Positions 1 to 5,696 of a stretch of DNA of 11,946 nucleotides are shown here, piece after piece (position 1 is the first letter of the stretch; each line of letters starts with the position of its first letter). The position numbers and the translations under genes were made by a program. Below the pieces are notes generated by a model. It ran no database searches. It worked only from the letters and a program-made list of their open reading frames with translations, and was not told the DNA's origin. The DNA lies in assembly GCF_900541605.1 (NCBI RefSeq), contig NZ_UQKJ01000058.1:1-11946 (forward strand), in the 5' to 3' direction. This DNA is from an uncultured Dialister sp. Lineage in GTDB: Bacteria > Bacillota > Negativicutes > Veillonellales > Dialisteraceae.

Positions 1-47
1 GAAAGAGTGTTTTCTGACGATATTTTCTTGATTAAATCAGCGTTTCC

Positions 48-70
48 CTAGAAGCTAGAAGCTAGAAGCT
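48..70. repeat. Heptamer array (CTAGAAG)3
   Basis: Three perfect tandem copies of the 7-bp word CTAGAAG (48-54, 55-61, 62-68) plus a partial CT. It is one of several arrays with period 7 but different words in this window (see 4659-4700, 5128-5162, 5993-6058). A perfect 12-bp palindrome, CCGTGCGCACGG, follows at 76-87, and a GCGGC-AAA-GCCGC mini-hairpin at 105-117. No gene is visible in 1-251. Confidence 0.85.
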
Positions 71-123
71 CCCGCCCGTGCGCACGGTACTCATCCACAG
101 GACCGCGGCAAAGCCGCTATTGA

Positions 124-150
124 CCTAGACCTGGACCTAGATCTAGACCT
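124..150. repeat. Hexamer array (CCTAGA-like)
   Basis: Four and a half 6-bp units: CCTAGA, CCTGGA, CCTAGA, TCTAGA, CCT. The same period and a related word recur at 3490-3516. It lies just upstream of the arsR-like promoter and is not translated in any recognisable gene. Confidence 0.8.
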
Positions 151-216
151 TTATGGCATCGAGCCCCGCTCCCATTGACTCTGACCGTAAAAATGCAAAT
201 TTTCCAATTTTTACTA

Positions 217-244
217 TTGACATATCGCGAATTGCAGATATAAT
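217..244 (+). promoter_or_regulatory. Sigma-A-type promoter of the ArsR-family gene
   Basis: A perfect -35 TTGACA (217-222) and a perfect -10 TATAAT (239-244) are separated by 16 bp. Transcription would start around 251-252, at or immediately next to the ATG at 252, so the transcript is predicted to be leaderless or nearly so. No Shine-Dalgarno sequence precedes the ATG, which agrees with this. Confidence 0.75.
222..241. promoter_or_regulatory. Candidate operator (inverted repeat) over the promoter spacer
   Basis: A 20-bp imperfect palindrome has arms ATATC (222-226) and GATAT (237-241) around a central AATT. It runs from the last base of the -35 into the -10. Small ArsR-family repressors commonly autoregulate by binding a dyad here. 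The dyad is visible in the sequence; binding by the downstream protein is inferred. Confidence 0.5.
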
Positions 245-251
245 AATATAC

Positions 252-566
252 ATGAATGTTATAGATATTTTCAAAGCGCTGTCCAATGAGACCAGGCTGA
301 ATATCCTGAAGTGGCTGAAGGATCCGGAAAGATATTTTCCTCCGCAGGGAATCCATATACCGGAAGGAGAGACATTTGATAACTGCTCCTGCGTAGGATC
401 CATCTGTGACAAGGCAGGTATATCCCAGTCTACCATATCCGGGTATCTGGATATGATGCAGCGGGCGGGGCTCCTGGAATCCCGGCGGTTCGGGAAGTGG
501 ACCTATTACCGCAGGAATGAGGAGACCATCCAGAAGCTGGCGGAATACATTGGCAAGGAACTGTAA
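252..566 (+). CDS. ArsR/SmtB-family winged-helix transcriptional regulator
   Basis: A 104-residue DNA-binding repressor of the ArsR type. The opening segment (residues 5-22, FKALSNETRLNIL) is the classic first helix pair of the family. The recognition helix lies at about 57-72 (ISQSTISGYLDMM), followed by the wing at about 74-88 (GLLESRRFGKWTYYR). Between helices 2 and 3 is a longer loop, about residues 24-47, rich in Pro/Gly and ending in C45-S-C47, with C52 nearby. This places it with the ArsR subgroup that carries a KDPE..FPPQ loop rather than with compact arsenic sensors. The cysteines could sense thiol-reactive or metal ligands, but that is inference. An in-frame ATG at 153 exists but lies upstream of the promoter and would add 33 non-family residues, so 252 is chosen. 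It may regulate itself and perhaps the oxidoreductase operon downstream. Confidence 0.85.
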   Translation: MNVIDIFKALSNETRLNILKWLKDPERYFPPQGIHIPEGETFDNCSCVGSICDKAGISQSTISGYLDMMQRAGLLESRRFGKWTYYRRNEETIQKLAEYIGKEL

Positions 567-580
567 GGAGTGCCTTACAG
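561..580. repeat. Perfect inverted repeat overlapping the arsR-like stop codon
   Basis: CTGTAAGG (561-568), a 4-nt loop, and CCTTACAG (573-580) form a perfect 8-bp stem that contains the TAA stop (564-566). No T-tract follows it. A separate terminator hairpin begins 11 nt later. It could be a regulatory dyad for the next operon or a 3' stabilising hairpin; the function is unknown. Confidence 0.55.
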
Positions 581-590
581 GATAGAAATC

Positions 591-614
591 GGCAGGGAAG
601 CCTGCCTTTTTCTT
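591..614 (+). terminator. Rho-independent terminator after the ArsR-family gene
   Basis: Stem GGCAGG (591-596) and CCTGCC (601-606) with a GAAG tetraloop, followed by TTTTTCTT. It ends the regulator transcript and implies that the oxidoreductase operon has its own promoter in the short gap, which I could not identify clearly. Confidence 0.85.
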
Positions 615-670
615 AAAAGTATCATATTTACAATCAGAGATATGTGAAAATGATTATGGAGATGAGAGAA

Positions 671-1645
671 ATGAAATTATGGGAATCCTATGACCGGGGA
701 CTCATCCATGCTTCCACGAGGATGGTGGTGCCGCCCATGGCGACCCAGAGCGGGTCCGACGGTTTCCCGGGGCCCCGGACGGTGCGCCATTATGTGGAGC
801 TCGCCAGAAACGAAAGGGTGGGACTTCTCTTCACGGAGCACAGCTACATTGCCCGGCAGGGCAAGGCGGATCCCTGGCAGCTGGGATTCGAAACGGATGA
901 GGTGATCCCCTTCCAGCAGCGGCTGACGGAGGCGGTGCATGATGTGCATCCGGGGATTCTCTTCTTCGCCCAGATCAGCCACGCCGGTGTGAATACATCG
1001 GAGGCGGTGACAGGGGAGGAGCTGGTATCGGCCAGTGAAATCGCCGGACAGGGGGGCATCAGCCGGGCCCTGACCATCCCGGAAATCCGGGAGCTGGAGG
1101 AAAAGTTCGCAGAAGCGGCACTCCGGGTGAAGAAGTCCGGCTACGACGGTGTGGAAATCCACAGCGCCCACGGGTACCTCTTAAACCAGTTCTATTCGCC
1201 CCTCACCAATGACAGACGCGATGTCTACGGCGCAGGTTCCCTGGAGAACCGGACCCGTTTCCTCGTGGAAACAGTGGCGGCTGTGCGCAGGGCGGTGGGG
1301 CCCGATTTCCCCGTTGCCGTGAGGCTCGGGGGCTGTGATTACATGGACGGCGGAAGTACCGTAGATGATGCCGCTCGCACTTCGGTGCTCCTGGAGCAGG
1401 CGGGGGTAGACCTCATCGACCTCTCCGGTGGGCTTTGTATATATATGAGGCCCGGCCATCGGGAAGCGGGATGGTTTTCCGATATGTCCCGGGCGGTGAA
1501 AGAAAAAGTGAAGACGCCGGTTATCTTGACCGGAGGCGTGAGAACGCCGGATGAGGCGGAAACGCTCCTGGAAGAGGGAGCCGCTGATTTCATCGGCGTC
1601 GGTAGAGCCATGCTGCAGAATCCGGCATGGGGGTTAGATTATTAA
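671..1645 (+). CDS. NADH:flavin oxidoreductase / Old Yellow Enzyme family protein
   Basis: A cytosolic FMN-dependent TIM-barrel oxidoreductase of 324 residues. Visible family landmarks are the N-terminal strand (HASTRMVVPPM, 13-23), the QISHAG segment (101-106), the substrate-binding HSAHGYLLNQF motif (164-174, with H164 and H167), the SLENRTRFLVE helix (190-200), R218 in the VRLGG strand, and the C-terminal phosphate-binding part TGGVRTP and GVGRA (287-313). The active-site Cys that YqjM-type enzymes carry after the PM of the first strand is absent (PMAT). The protein stops just after the GRAMLQNPAW segment, shorter at the C-terminus than YqjM by roughly 25 residues. The electron acceptor is probably an activated alkene or enone, but the true substrate is unknown. 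Start: GGAG (658-661) sits 9 nt before the ATG at 671; GTG/ATG codons at 644-662 are in frame but lack a better site. It heads an apparent operon with two radical SAM genes. Confidence 0.85.
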   Translation: MKLWESYDRGLIHASTRMVVPPMATQSGSDGFPGPRTVRHYVELARNERVGLLFTEHSYIARQGKADPWQLGFETDEVIPFQQRLTEAVHDVHPGILFFAQISHAGVNTSEAVTGEELVSASEIAGQGGISRALTIPEIRELEEKFAEAALRVKKSGYDGVEIHSAHGYLLNQFYSPLTNDRRDVYGAGSLENRTRFLVETVAAVRRAVGPDFPVAVRLGGCDYMDGGSTVDDAARTSVLLEQAGVDLIDLSGGLCIYMRPGHREAGWFSDMSRAVKEKVKTPVILTGGVRTPDEAETLLEEGAADFIGVGRAMLQNPAWGLDY

Positions 1646-1663
1646 TATAAGGAGATCAGAATT

Positions 1664-2548
1664 ATGCATTTTCATGGACCGATTATCAGACCGCAGACCG
1701 ATGCGGACAGCCTTTTCATTGAAGTCACCGCCGGGTGCTCCCACAATTCCTGCACATTCTGCAATTTCTACAAGGATACGCCCTTCCGCATCGCTCCCCT
1801 GGACCAGATTGAACAGGACCTGAAGGAAGCCCGCCGGAAATGGCCGAACGCTAAGAAAATCTGGGCCTCCGGTGGCAACCCCTTCTACCTCCGCACGGAA
1901 CAGCAGATCAAGGTATGGGACCTCATTAAGAAATATTTCCCGGATTCCCGGATTTCCACCTACGCCATCATTTCCGACTTCAAGAGAAAAACGGCTGACG
2001 ATATCCGCCGCATCAAGGAACATGGCCTCGATGAAATCATGATCGGCATCGAAACCGGGGACGACGATGTGCTGTCCTTCGTAAATAAGGGCTACACCGC
2101 CCAGGACATCCTGGACGCCGGCAAAAAACTGGACGAAGCGGGCATTACGTACCGCATGATTTACCTCGGCGGTCTCGCCGGCCGGGGCCACCTTGTGGAA
2201 AGCGCAAAGAAATCGGCAAAGATTTTCAACCGGATCCATCCGTACTACATGATGCTCACCAACGTGGCAGTACTGCCGGGAACGAAGCTCTACGACCAGA
2301 TGAAGAAGGGCGAATGGACGGAAGCTACGGAAAAGGAACGGATCGAAGAAATCCGCACCCTCATTTCTGAACTGAACATCCCCATCACCATCAATTCCGG
2401 CACCTCCACCAGCACCGTACGGTTCGAAGTGAAACTGCCGGAAGAAAAGGATAAGATCCTGAAAGAACTGGATGATGTACTCGATAAATTTGATGTGAAT
2501 ACTGAAATTGCCCTGGAACGCTGGAGACACAGCATGCTTTCCGTCTGA
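1664..2548 (+). CDS. Radical SAM protein with CX4CX2C cluster motif (copy 1)
   Basis: A 294-residue radical SAM enzyme with no extra domain. The iron-sulfur binding segment is AGCSHNSCTFC, with C25, C30 and C33, so the spacing is CX4CX2C rather than the standard CX3CX2C. An SAM-binding glycine/acid motif GIETGDD lies at 128-134. The rest fits a partial TIM barrel, with a GG-rich strand at 169-175 (GGLAGRG). Proteins with this C(S/T)H(N/H)xCxFC motif are known in Clostridia and relatives, but I know of no assigned reaction. AAGGAG (1649-1654) is 9 nt before the ATG and only 18 nt separate it from the oxidoreductase, which argues for one transcript. The immediate downstream neighbour is a paralogue. 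A cytosolic oxygen-sensitive catalyst is expected; the substrate cannot be read from the sequence. Confidence 0.85.
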   Translation: MHFHGPIIRPQTDADSLFIEVTAGCSHNSCTFCNFYKDTPFRIAPLDQIEQDLKEARRKWPNAKKIWASGGNPFYLRTEQQIKVWDLIKKYFPDSRISTYAIISDFKRKTADDIRRIKEHGLDEIMIGIETGDDDVLSFVNKGYTAQDILDAGKKLDEAGITYRMIYLGGLAGRGHLVESAKKSAKIFNRIHPYYMMLTNVAVLPGTKLYDQMKKGEWTEATEKERIEEIRTLISELNIPITINSGTSTSTVRFEVKLPEEKDKILKELDDVLDKFDVNTEIALERWRHSMLSV

Positions 2549-2567
2549 TTGAAAGGAGATCTTATTC

Positions 2568-3446
2568 ATGCATTTTGCAAGTAACGTAGTTCGTCCGCCC
2601 TATGAAGCGAACAGTGTATACCTCCAGGTCACCAGCGGCTGCAGCCATAACGCCTGCCGTTTCTGTACCTATTATAAAGACGCCCCCTTCGCGGTGTCCC
2701 CGGAACGGGAAATCGTGGAAGACCTGGAAGAGCTGGCCAGCTACGGCATGGCCTTCCCCCGGATCTGGCTCCAGGGAGCGGACCCCTTCCTCCTGTCCTT
2801 CTCCCGACTGAAGCGGATTGCCAACCTTATCCACAAATACCTGCCCTTCGTGAAGACCATCGGCGGCTACGGCCGCATCGACAGCCTGAAGAACAAGACC
2901 GTGGAACAGCTGAAGGAACTGAAGGAACTGGGCTATTCGGGCATCGTCTTCGGCGTGGAGTCGGGGGATGATAAAATTCTGAAATTCATGAATAAGGGAT
3001 ATAAAGCCAATGAAATCGTGCCGCAGCTCTCCAAAATGGACGAAGCCGGCCTTCCCTATGAAGTGATTTTCCTCTCCGGCCTCGGCGGCAAGGGCTATGG
3101 CCTGGACCATGCGAAGAAAACGGCGGCTGTATTCAACCAGCTCCACCCGGACCGTGTCCTCATCGCCGGACTTACCATTTTCCCGGACACCCCCCTCATG
3201 CAGGACGTACGGAAAGGGACCTTCGTGGAAGCCACCGAAGGGGAACGGGTACTGGAACTGACGGAATTCCTGAAGGACCTGAACATCGACACCCTGGTAG
3301 ACGCCACCAACGCCTCCATCATCACCACCATCTACGGCCGGGTACCGGAACGGAAGGCCAATATGATCAGCCGCCTCCAGTACATCTACGACACCTACGG
3401 CGAACAGGGCCTCCGTCACCAGAGAGACTCTTTGGGGGCGATTTAA
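2568..3446 (+). CDS. Radical SAM protein with CX4CX2C cluster motif (copy 2)
   Basis: A 292-residue paralogue of the preceding gene, collinear with it along its whole length. The cluster cysteines are at the same positions (C25, C30, C33 in SGCSHNACRFC), the SAM motif GVESGDD is at 129-135, and NKGY follows at 142-145 in both. The N-termini also match (MHF....(I/V)(I/V)RP). The two differ most in the region after about residue 60 and at the C-terminus, so they are diverged duplicates, not a recent copy. AAAGGAG (2552-2558) precedes the ATG and the gap from copy 1 is 19 nt. The pair may act as a heterodimer or on related substrates; this is inference. Repeat-rich DNA begins directly after the stop, and I see no canonical T-tailed terminator. 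Confidence 0.85.
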   Translation: MHFASNVVRPPYEANSVYLQVTSGCSHNACRFCTYYKDAPFAVSPEREIVEDLEELASYGMAFPRIWLQGADPFLLSFSRLKRIANLIHKYLPFVKTIGGYGRIDSLKNKTVEQLKELKELGYSGIVFGVESGDDKILKFMNKGYKANEIVPQLSKMDEAGLPYEVIFLSGLGGKGYGLDHAKKTAAVFNQLHPDRVLIAGLTIFPDTPLMQDVRKGTFVEATEGERVLELTEFLKDLNIDTLVDATNASIITTIYGRVPERKANMISRLQYIYDTYGEQGLRHQRDSLGAI

Positions 3447-3489
3447 GCGAGATCGAAATCGAGGAAGATGGGGCCGGAGGCCCTGGGGG

Positions 3490-3516
3490 TCTAGATCTAG
3501 ATCTAGGTCTAGATCT
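3490..3516. repeat. Hexamer array (TCTAGA)
   Basis: TCTAGA, TCTAGA, TCTAGG, TCTAGA, TCT in tandem. It matches the period and word of the array at 124-150 at the other end of the upstream gene block. A mini-hairpin with GCGGC arms follows at about 3520-3533. Confidence 0.85.
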
Positions 3517-3549
3517 CCAGCGGCTCCGCCGCGATTATGTGGCTGAATG

Positions 3550-3607
3550 GCGTGCGAACGAGCGGGGGCTTCTAGCTGTTAGCTTTTAGCGGCCAGGAAA
3601 GCTGGAT
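3550..3607. repeat. Dispersed repeat shared with 11059-11110, containing TAGCNNN heptamers
   Basis: The string GCGTGCGAACG, a GGGGGCTTC core and a CAGGAAAGC tail recur in the same order at 11059-11110, over 7 kb away. In this copy the middle holds three heptamers, TAGCTGT, TAGCTTT and TAGCGGC (3573-3593). In the other copy the corresponding part is CAGCTGCTGGCTTTCAG. Confidence 0.7.
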
Positions 3608-3674
3608 AGGCCCTGCGGGCAGATTCGCCTGTGGCGAATCAGTAGCTAGTGGCTAGATCTAGTGGCTAGGTGAA

Positions 3675-3878
3675 CAGGCCCTTCGGGCCGGATTCATTAC
3701 CATTTCTCAGCCCTGTGGGCAGCTTTCTTCTGGGAGGAGAGCCTTGTGTGGAGTCAATGGCACGTTTAGGAGCAGAGTCATCAGGATACCTATTGCGGCT
3801 TCGCCGCTGGTGCCCTCGATCTCGGTCTCGACCTCAATCTCATCTGACGGAGGTTAGCCGATGGATGTGCCGCAGGCT
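3675..3878. repeat. R1 repeat module, copy a
   Basis: A ~204-bp module. In order it holds a GGCCC-TTC-GGGCC hairpin, the phrase CATTTCTCAGCC, a GGAGTCAATGG..ACGTTT core, a GCGGC-TTC-GCCGC mini-hairpin, five CTCNNN hexamers (3815-3844), GACGGAGGTTAGCCGATGG, and a CCGCAGGCT end. Copies b (4706) and c (5437) follow the same order. Downstream 3879-4044 holds unique hairpin-rich sequence with no gene. Confidence 0.8.
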
Positions 3879-4044
3879 TAGGACTTGCTTCCCCCTTCGG
3901 GGTGGCAAACGAACTGATTTCGTAGGGAGCCGCAGGCGACCGAGAAATCAGTGAGATGCTTCCCTGTGTGGGAAGTCCTGCAAAGCGGGCAAGGGGGGTG
4001 CATTTGCGGCGAAGCCGCTGGAATGGTGCTTTCAACTCTCTTTT

Positions 4045-4212
4045 CTCAACTCCATCTTTGAAAATCCCGTCATAGTCATTTACCAGAAAGATCTCTCGAC
4101 TCGTCGTAGCTGTAGCGATTCTTATGGACAGCATCGATTGGCATGCTTCCACCGCTCGAGATGACGATATAGGGGAAGTGTCAGAAAGTGCGGTGAAACC
4201 GCTAGTGGTTAG
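4045..4212. repeat. R2 repeat module, copy a (168 bp)
   Basis: Begins CTCAACTC and ends GTGGTTAG, exactly as long as copy b at 4421-4588. The first ~85 bp are nearly identical, while a ~27-bp middle part after GCGATTCTTA differs completely. The last part (CACCGCTCGAGATGACG through GGTGAAACCGCT) is again nearly identical. The CTCGAGATGACG phrase resembles the widespread intergenic repeats that read GTCATCTCGAGCG on the other strand. Confidence 0.85.
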
Positions 4213-4244
4213 CCTCCTTCCTCGGGAAGGCGAGGGTCCAAGTT

Positions 4245-4271
4245 GGCGTCTATACTGCACACTAAGACGCC
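4245..4271. repeat. Covarying hairpin, copy A
   Basis: Stem GGCGTCT (4245-4251) and AGACGCC (4265-4271) with a 13-nt loop containing ACTGCACACTA. Copy B at 4996-5022 has stem GGTGCCT/AGGCACC and loop ACTGTACACTA. Two stem pairs change in a compensatory way (C-G to T-A, T-A to C-G) while the loop stays almost unchanged. Confidence 0.7.
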
Positions 4272-4347
4272 TTCCTTTCAGGGCCCGGCGGTGGCGCCGA
4301 AGGCGACGGAGGTTAGCCGTGGGGTGCGCCGCAGGCTGATGGTTTGT

Positions 4348-4398
4348 CCCCCTTTTCCAAAGGGGGGATGTCACGCAGTGACAGAGGGATTCTGATGG
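4348..4398. repeat. H two-hairpin module, copy 1
   Basis: Hairpin 1 is CCCCCTTT (4348-4355) with AAAGGGGG (4359-4366). Hairpin 2 is TGTCAC (4369-4374) with GTGACA (4378-4383). A fixed tail, GAGGGATTCTGATGG, follows. Compared with copy 2 both stems differ but remain paired. Confidence 0.8.
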
Positions 4399-4420
4399 AT
4401 TTGCGGCGAAGCCGCTGGAA

Positions 4421-4588
4421 CTCAACTCTTTCTTTGAAAATCCCGTCATAGTCATTTACCAGAAAGATCTCTCGACTCGTCGAAGCTGTAGCGATTCTTA
4501 CTTGTTGTGACACATAGCATGCTGCCACCGCTCGAGATGACGATATAGGGGAAGTGTCAGATCGTGCGGTGAAACCGCTGGTGGTTAG
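4421..4588. repeat. R2 repeat module, copy b (168 bp)
   Basis: Second copy of the module at 4045-4212, same length and same ends, flanked on both sides by H modules. A third, truncated stub (CTCTTTCTTTGAA) lies at about 5745-5757, where the repeat island meets the AT-rich ctsR promoter region. Confidence 0.85.
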
Positions 4589-4589
4589 T

Positions 4590-4642
4590 CTCCCTTTCTC
4601 AAAGGGAGATGTCTGCGAAGCAGACAGAGGGATTCTGATGGG
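4590..4642. repeat. H two-hairpin module, copy 2
   Basis: CTCCCTTT (4590-4597) pairs with AAAGGGAG (4601-4608), then TGTCTGC (4610-4616) pairs with GCAGACA (4620-4626) around GAA, then the fixed tail GAGGGATTCTGATGG. It is preceded by GGTTAGT, as in the other H copies. Confidence 0.85.
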
Positions 4643-4658
4643 TTTGCGGCTGTCAGAC

Positions 4659-4700
4659 GATAGAAGATAGATGATAGATGATAGAAGATAGAAGATAGAT
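4659..4700. repeat. Heptamer array (GATAGAA/T)6
   Basis: Six perfect-length 7-bp units: GATAGAA, GATAGAT, GATAGAT, GATAGAA, GATAGAA, GATAGAT. Only the last base varies. A shorter, related array is at 5128-5162. Each sits just upstream of an R1 module. Confidence 0.9.
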
Positions 4701-4705
4701 GCCTA

Positions 4706-4908
4706 CAGGCCCTGCGGGCCGAATCCGGCACCATCTCTCAGCCGTTTGCAGCTCTCTTCTGGGAAGAGAGCCTCCCGTGGAGTCAATGGGACGTTATGGG
4801 GGCAGAGTTATCAGGATTCCTATAGCGGCGGAGCCGCTGATGCCCTCGATCTCGATCTCGGCCTCGATCTCATCCGACGGAGGTTAGCCGATGGAAGCGC
4901 CGCAGGCT
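4706..4908. repeat. R1 repeat module, copy b
   Basis: Same module order as copy a: GGCCC-TGC-GGGCC hairpin, CCATCTCTCAGCC, core, GCGGC-GGA-GCCGC mini-hairpin, five CTCNNN hexamers at 4845-4874, GACGGAGGTTAGCCGATGG, CCGCAGGCT. It is closer to copy c than to copy a. Confidence 0.85.
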
Positions 4909-4940
4909 GAATTTTTGCGGCGGCGCCGCTGTGAGTTAGT

Positions 4941-5081
4941 CTCCCTTTTTCAATGGCAGCAGTCCTACAGAGGACTGCTGAGCCGGGCCCAGGAAGGTGC
5001 CTTTACTGTACACTAAGGCACCTTCCTCTTGTGGCCTGGCCGGAATGATGTCTGCGAAGCAGACAGAGGGATTCTGATGGG
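4941..5081. repeat. H module, copy 3, split by a nested insertion
   Basis: The left arm CTCCCTTT of hairpin 1 is at 4941-4948, but its right arm is replaced by about 93 bp (roughly 4954-5046). After it hairpin 2 (TGTCTGC 5049-5055 with GCAGACA 5059-5065) and the tail resume in register. The insert therefore entered an existing H copy. Confidence 0.8.
4954..5046. repeat. Nested hairpin element with covarying hairpin copy B
   Basis: Holds a 10-bp stem CAGCAGTCCT (4957-4966) / AGGACTGCTG (4971-4980), then a 13-bp stem AGGAAGGTGCCTT (4991-5003) / AAGGCACCTTCCT (5015-5027), with GC-rich near-complementary flanks (GCCGGGCCC and GGCCTGGCC). The inner 27 nt (4996-5022) align to copy A at 4245-4271. 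Confidence 0.75.
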
Positions 5082-5127
5082 ACTGCAACGGTTGATACGG
5101 ACATTTTATATGATTGGCAGTCCGGCT

Positions 5128-5162
5128 ATTAGATGATAGAAGATAGATGACAGAAGATAGAT
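5128..5162. repeat. Heptamer array (GATAGAT-like)5
   Basis: ATTAGAT, GATAGAA, GATAGAT, GACAGAA, GATAGAT in tandem. It is the same word family as 4659-4700 but more diverged, and it again precedes an R1-type module. Confidence 0.85.
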
Positions 5163-5167
5163 GCGGA

Positions 5168-5316
5168 CAAGCCCTTCGGGCCAAACCCATCAGTTCCCAT
5201 TAGCTAACCTCACCCCGATGGGGAGCTCCTTCCCGATGAAGGAGCCTCGGTCAGTGTCAATTGCACGTTTTGGGTGCAGAGTCATCTGGGACCCAACCGC
5301 GGCTTTGCCGCTGTTG
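5168..5316. repeat. R1 repeat module, diverged partial copy d
   Basis: Starts with the same GCCC-TTC-GGGC hairpin and keeps GTCAATTGCACGTTTTGGG, GCAGAGTCATC and a GCGGC-TTT-GCCGC mini-hairpin, but lacks the CTCNNN hexamers and everything after them. Confidence 0.65.
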
Positions 5317-5326
5317 TGTATCAAAA

Positions 5327-5432
5327 GGCGGCGCTTCCCAATTTGTGCGCCGCCACCTTCCCCTCGGGCGAAGCCCGTTACCCCTGCGCCACTTCGCCCG
5401 CAGGGCGTTACCCTTCAGCCACTTTCTAGCCC
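5327..5432. repeat. Hairpin cluster with short direct repeat
   Basis: An 8-bp stem GGCGGCGC (5327-5334) / GCGCCGCC (5347-5354), then CGGGC-GAA-GCCCG (5365-5377) and CGCCC-GCA-GGGCG (5394-5406 region). Each of the last two is followed by GTTACCC and then GCCACTT, a direct repeat of about 29 bp. No coding signal. Confidence 0.6.
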
Positions 5433-5436
5433 AACG

Positions 5437-5613
5437 CCATCTCTCAGCCGTTGGCAGCTCTCTTCCGGGAAGAGAGCCTCCCGTGGAGTCAATGGGACGT
5501 TTTAGGGGCAGAGTCATCAGGATCCCTATAGCGGCGGAGCGGCTGATACCCTCGATCTCGATCTCGGCCTCGATCTCATCCGACGGAGGTTATCTGATGG
5601 AAGCACCGCAGGC
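5437..5613. repeat. R1 repeat module, copy c
   Basis: Lacks the leading GGCCC hairpin but otherwise follows copy b closely: CCATCTCTCAGCCG, core, GCGGC mini-hairpin with one arm base changed (GCGGCGGAGCGGC), five CTCNNN hexamers at 5551-5580, and GACGGAGGTTATCTGATGG. A further mini-hairpin lies at about 5623-5637. Confidence 0.85.
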
Positions 5614-5646
5614 GGATTCCATGCGGCAGCGCCGCTAATGGTTAGT

Positions 5647-5696
5647 CTCCCTTTTTCAAAGGGAGATGTCACGCAGTGACAGAGGGATTCTGATGG
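5647..5696. repeat. H two-hairpin module, copy 4
   Basis: CTCCCTTT (5647-5654) / AAAGGGAG (5658-5665), then TGTCAC (5667-5672) / GTGACA (5676-5681), then the GAGGGATTCTGATGG tail. It combines hairpin 1 of copy 2 with hairpin 2 of copy 1. A GCGGC-GAA-GCCGC mini-hairpin follows at about 5701-5713. Confidence 0.85.

Noticed and set aside
153..251. N-terminal extension of the ArsR-family protein to an ATG at 153
   Set aside because: The extra residues do not fit the family, and the consensus promoter at 217-244 lies inside them.
644..670. Upstream GTG/ATG starts of the flavin oxidoreductase
   Set aside because: Only the ATG at 671 has a well-placed GGAG and begins with the family's usual MKLW-type N-terminus.
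3471..3483. GGGCC-GGA-GGCCC hairpin as terminator of the radical SAM operon
   Set aside because: No T-tract follows, so it is not a convincing intrinsic terminator; it is more likely another repeat hairpin.
3790..4455. A 221-codon minus-strand open frame in the repeat island
   Set aside because: It crosses R1, R2 and H modules, resembles no family, and parts of its translation recur at 4313-4528 because the DNA repeats. No ribosome binding site or domain supports it.
4659..5162. Possible CRISPR array
   Set aside because: The 7-bp tandem units have no spacers, are far shorter than CRISPR repeats, and no cas gene is present.
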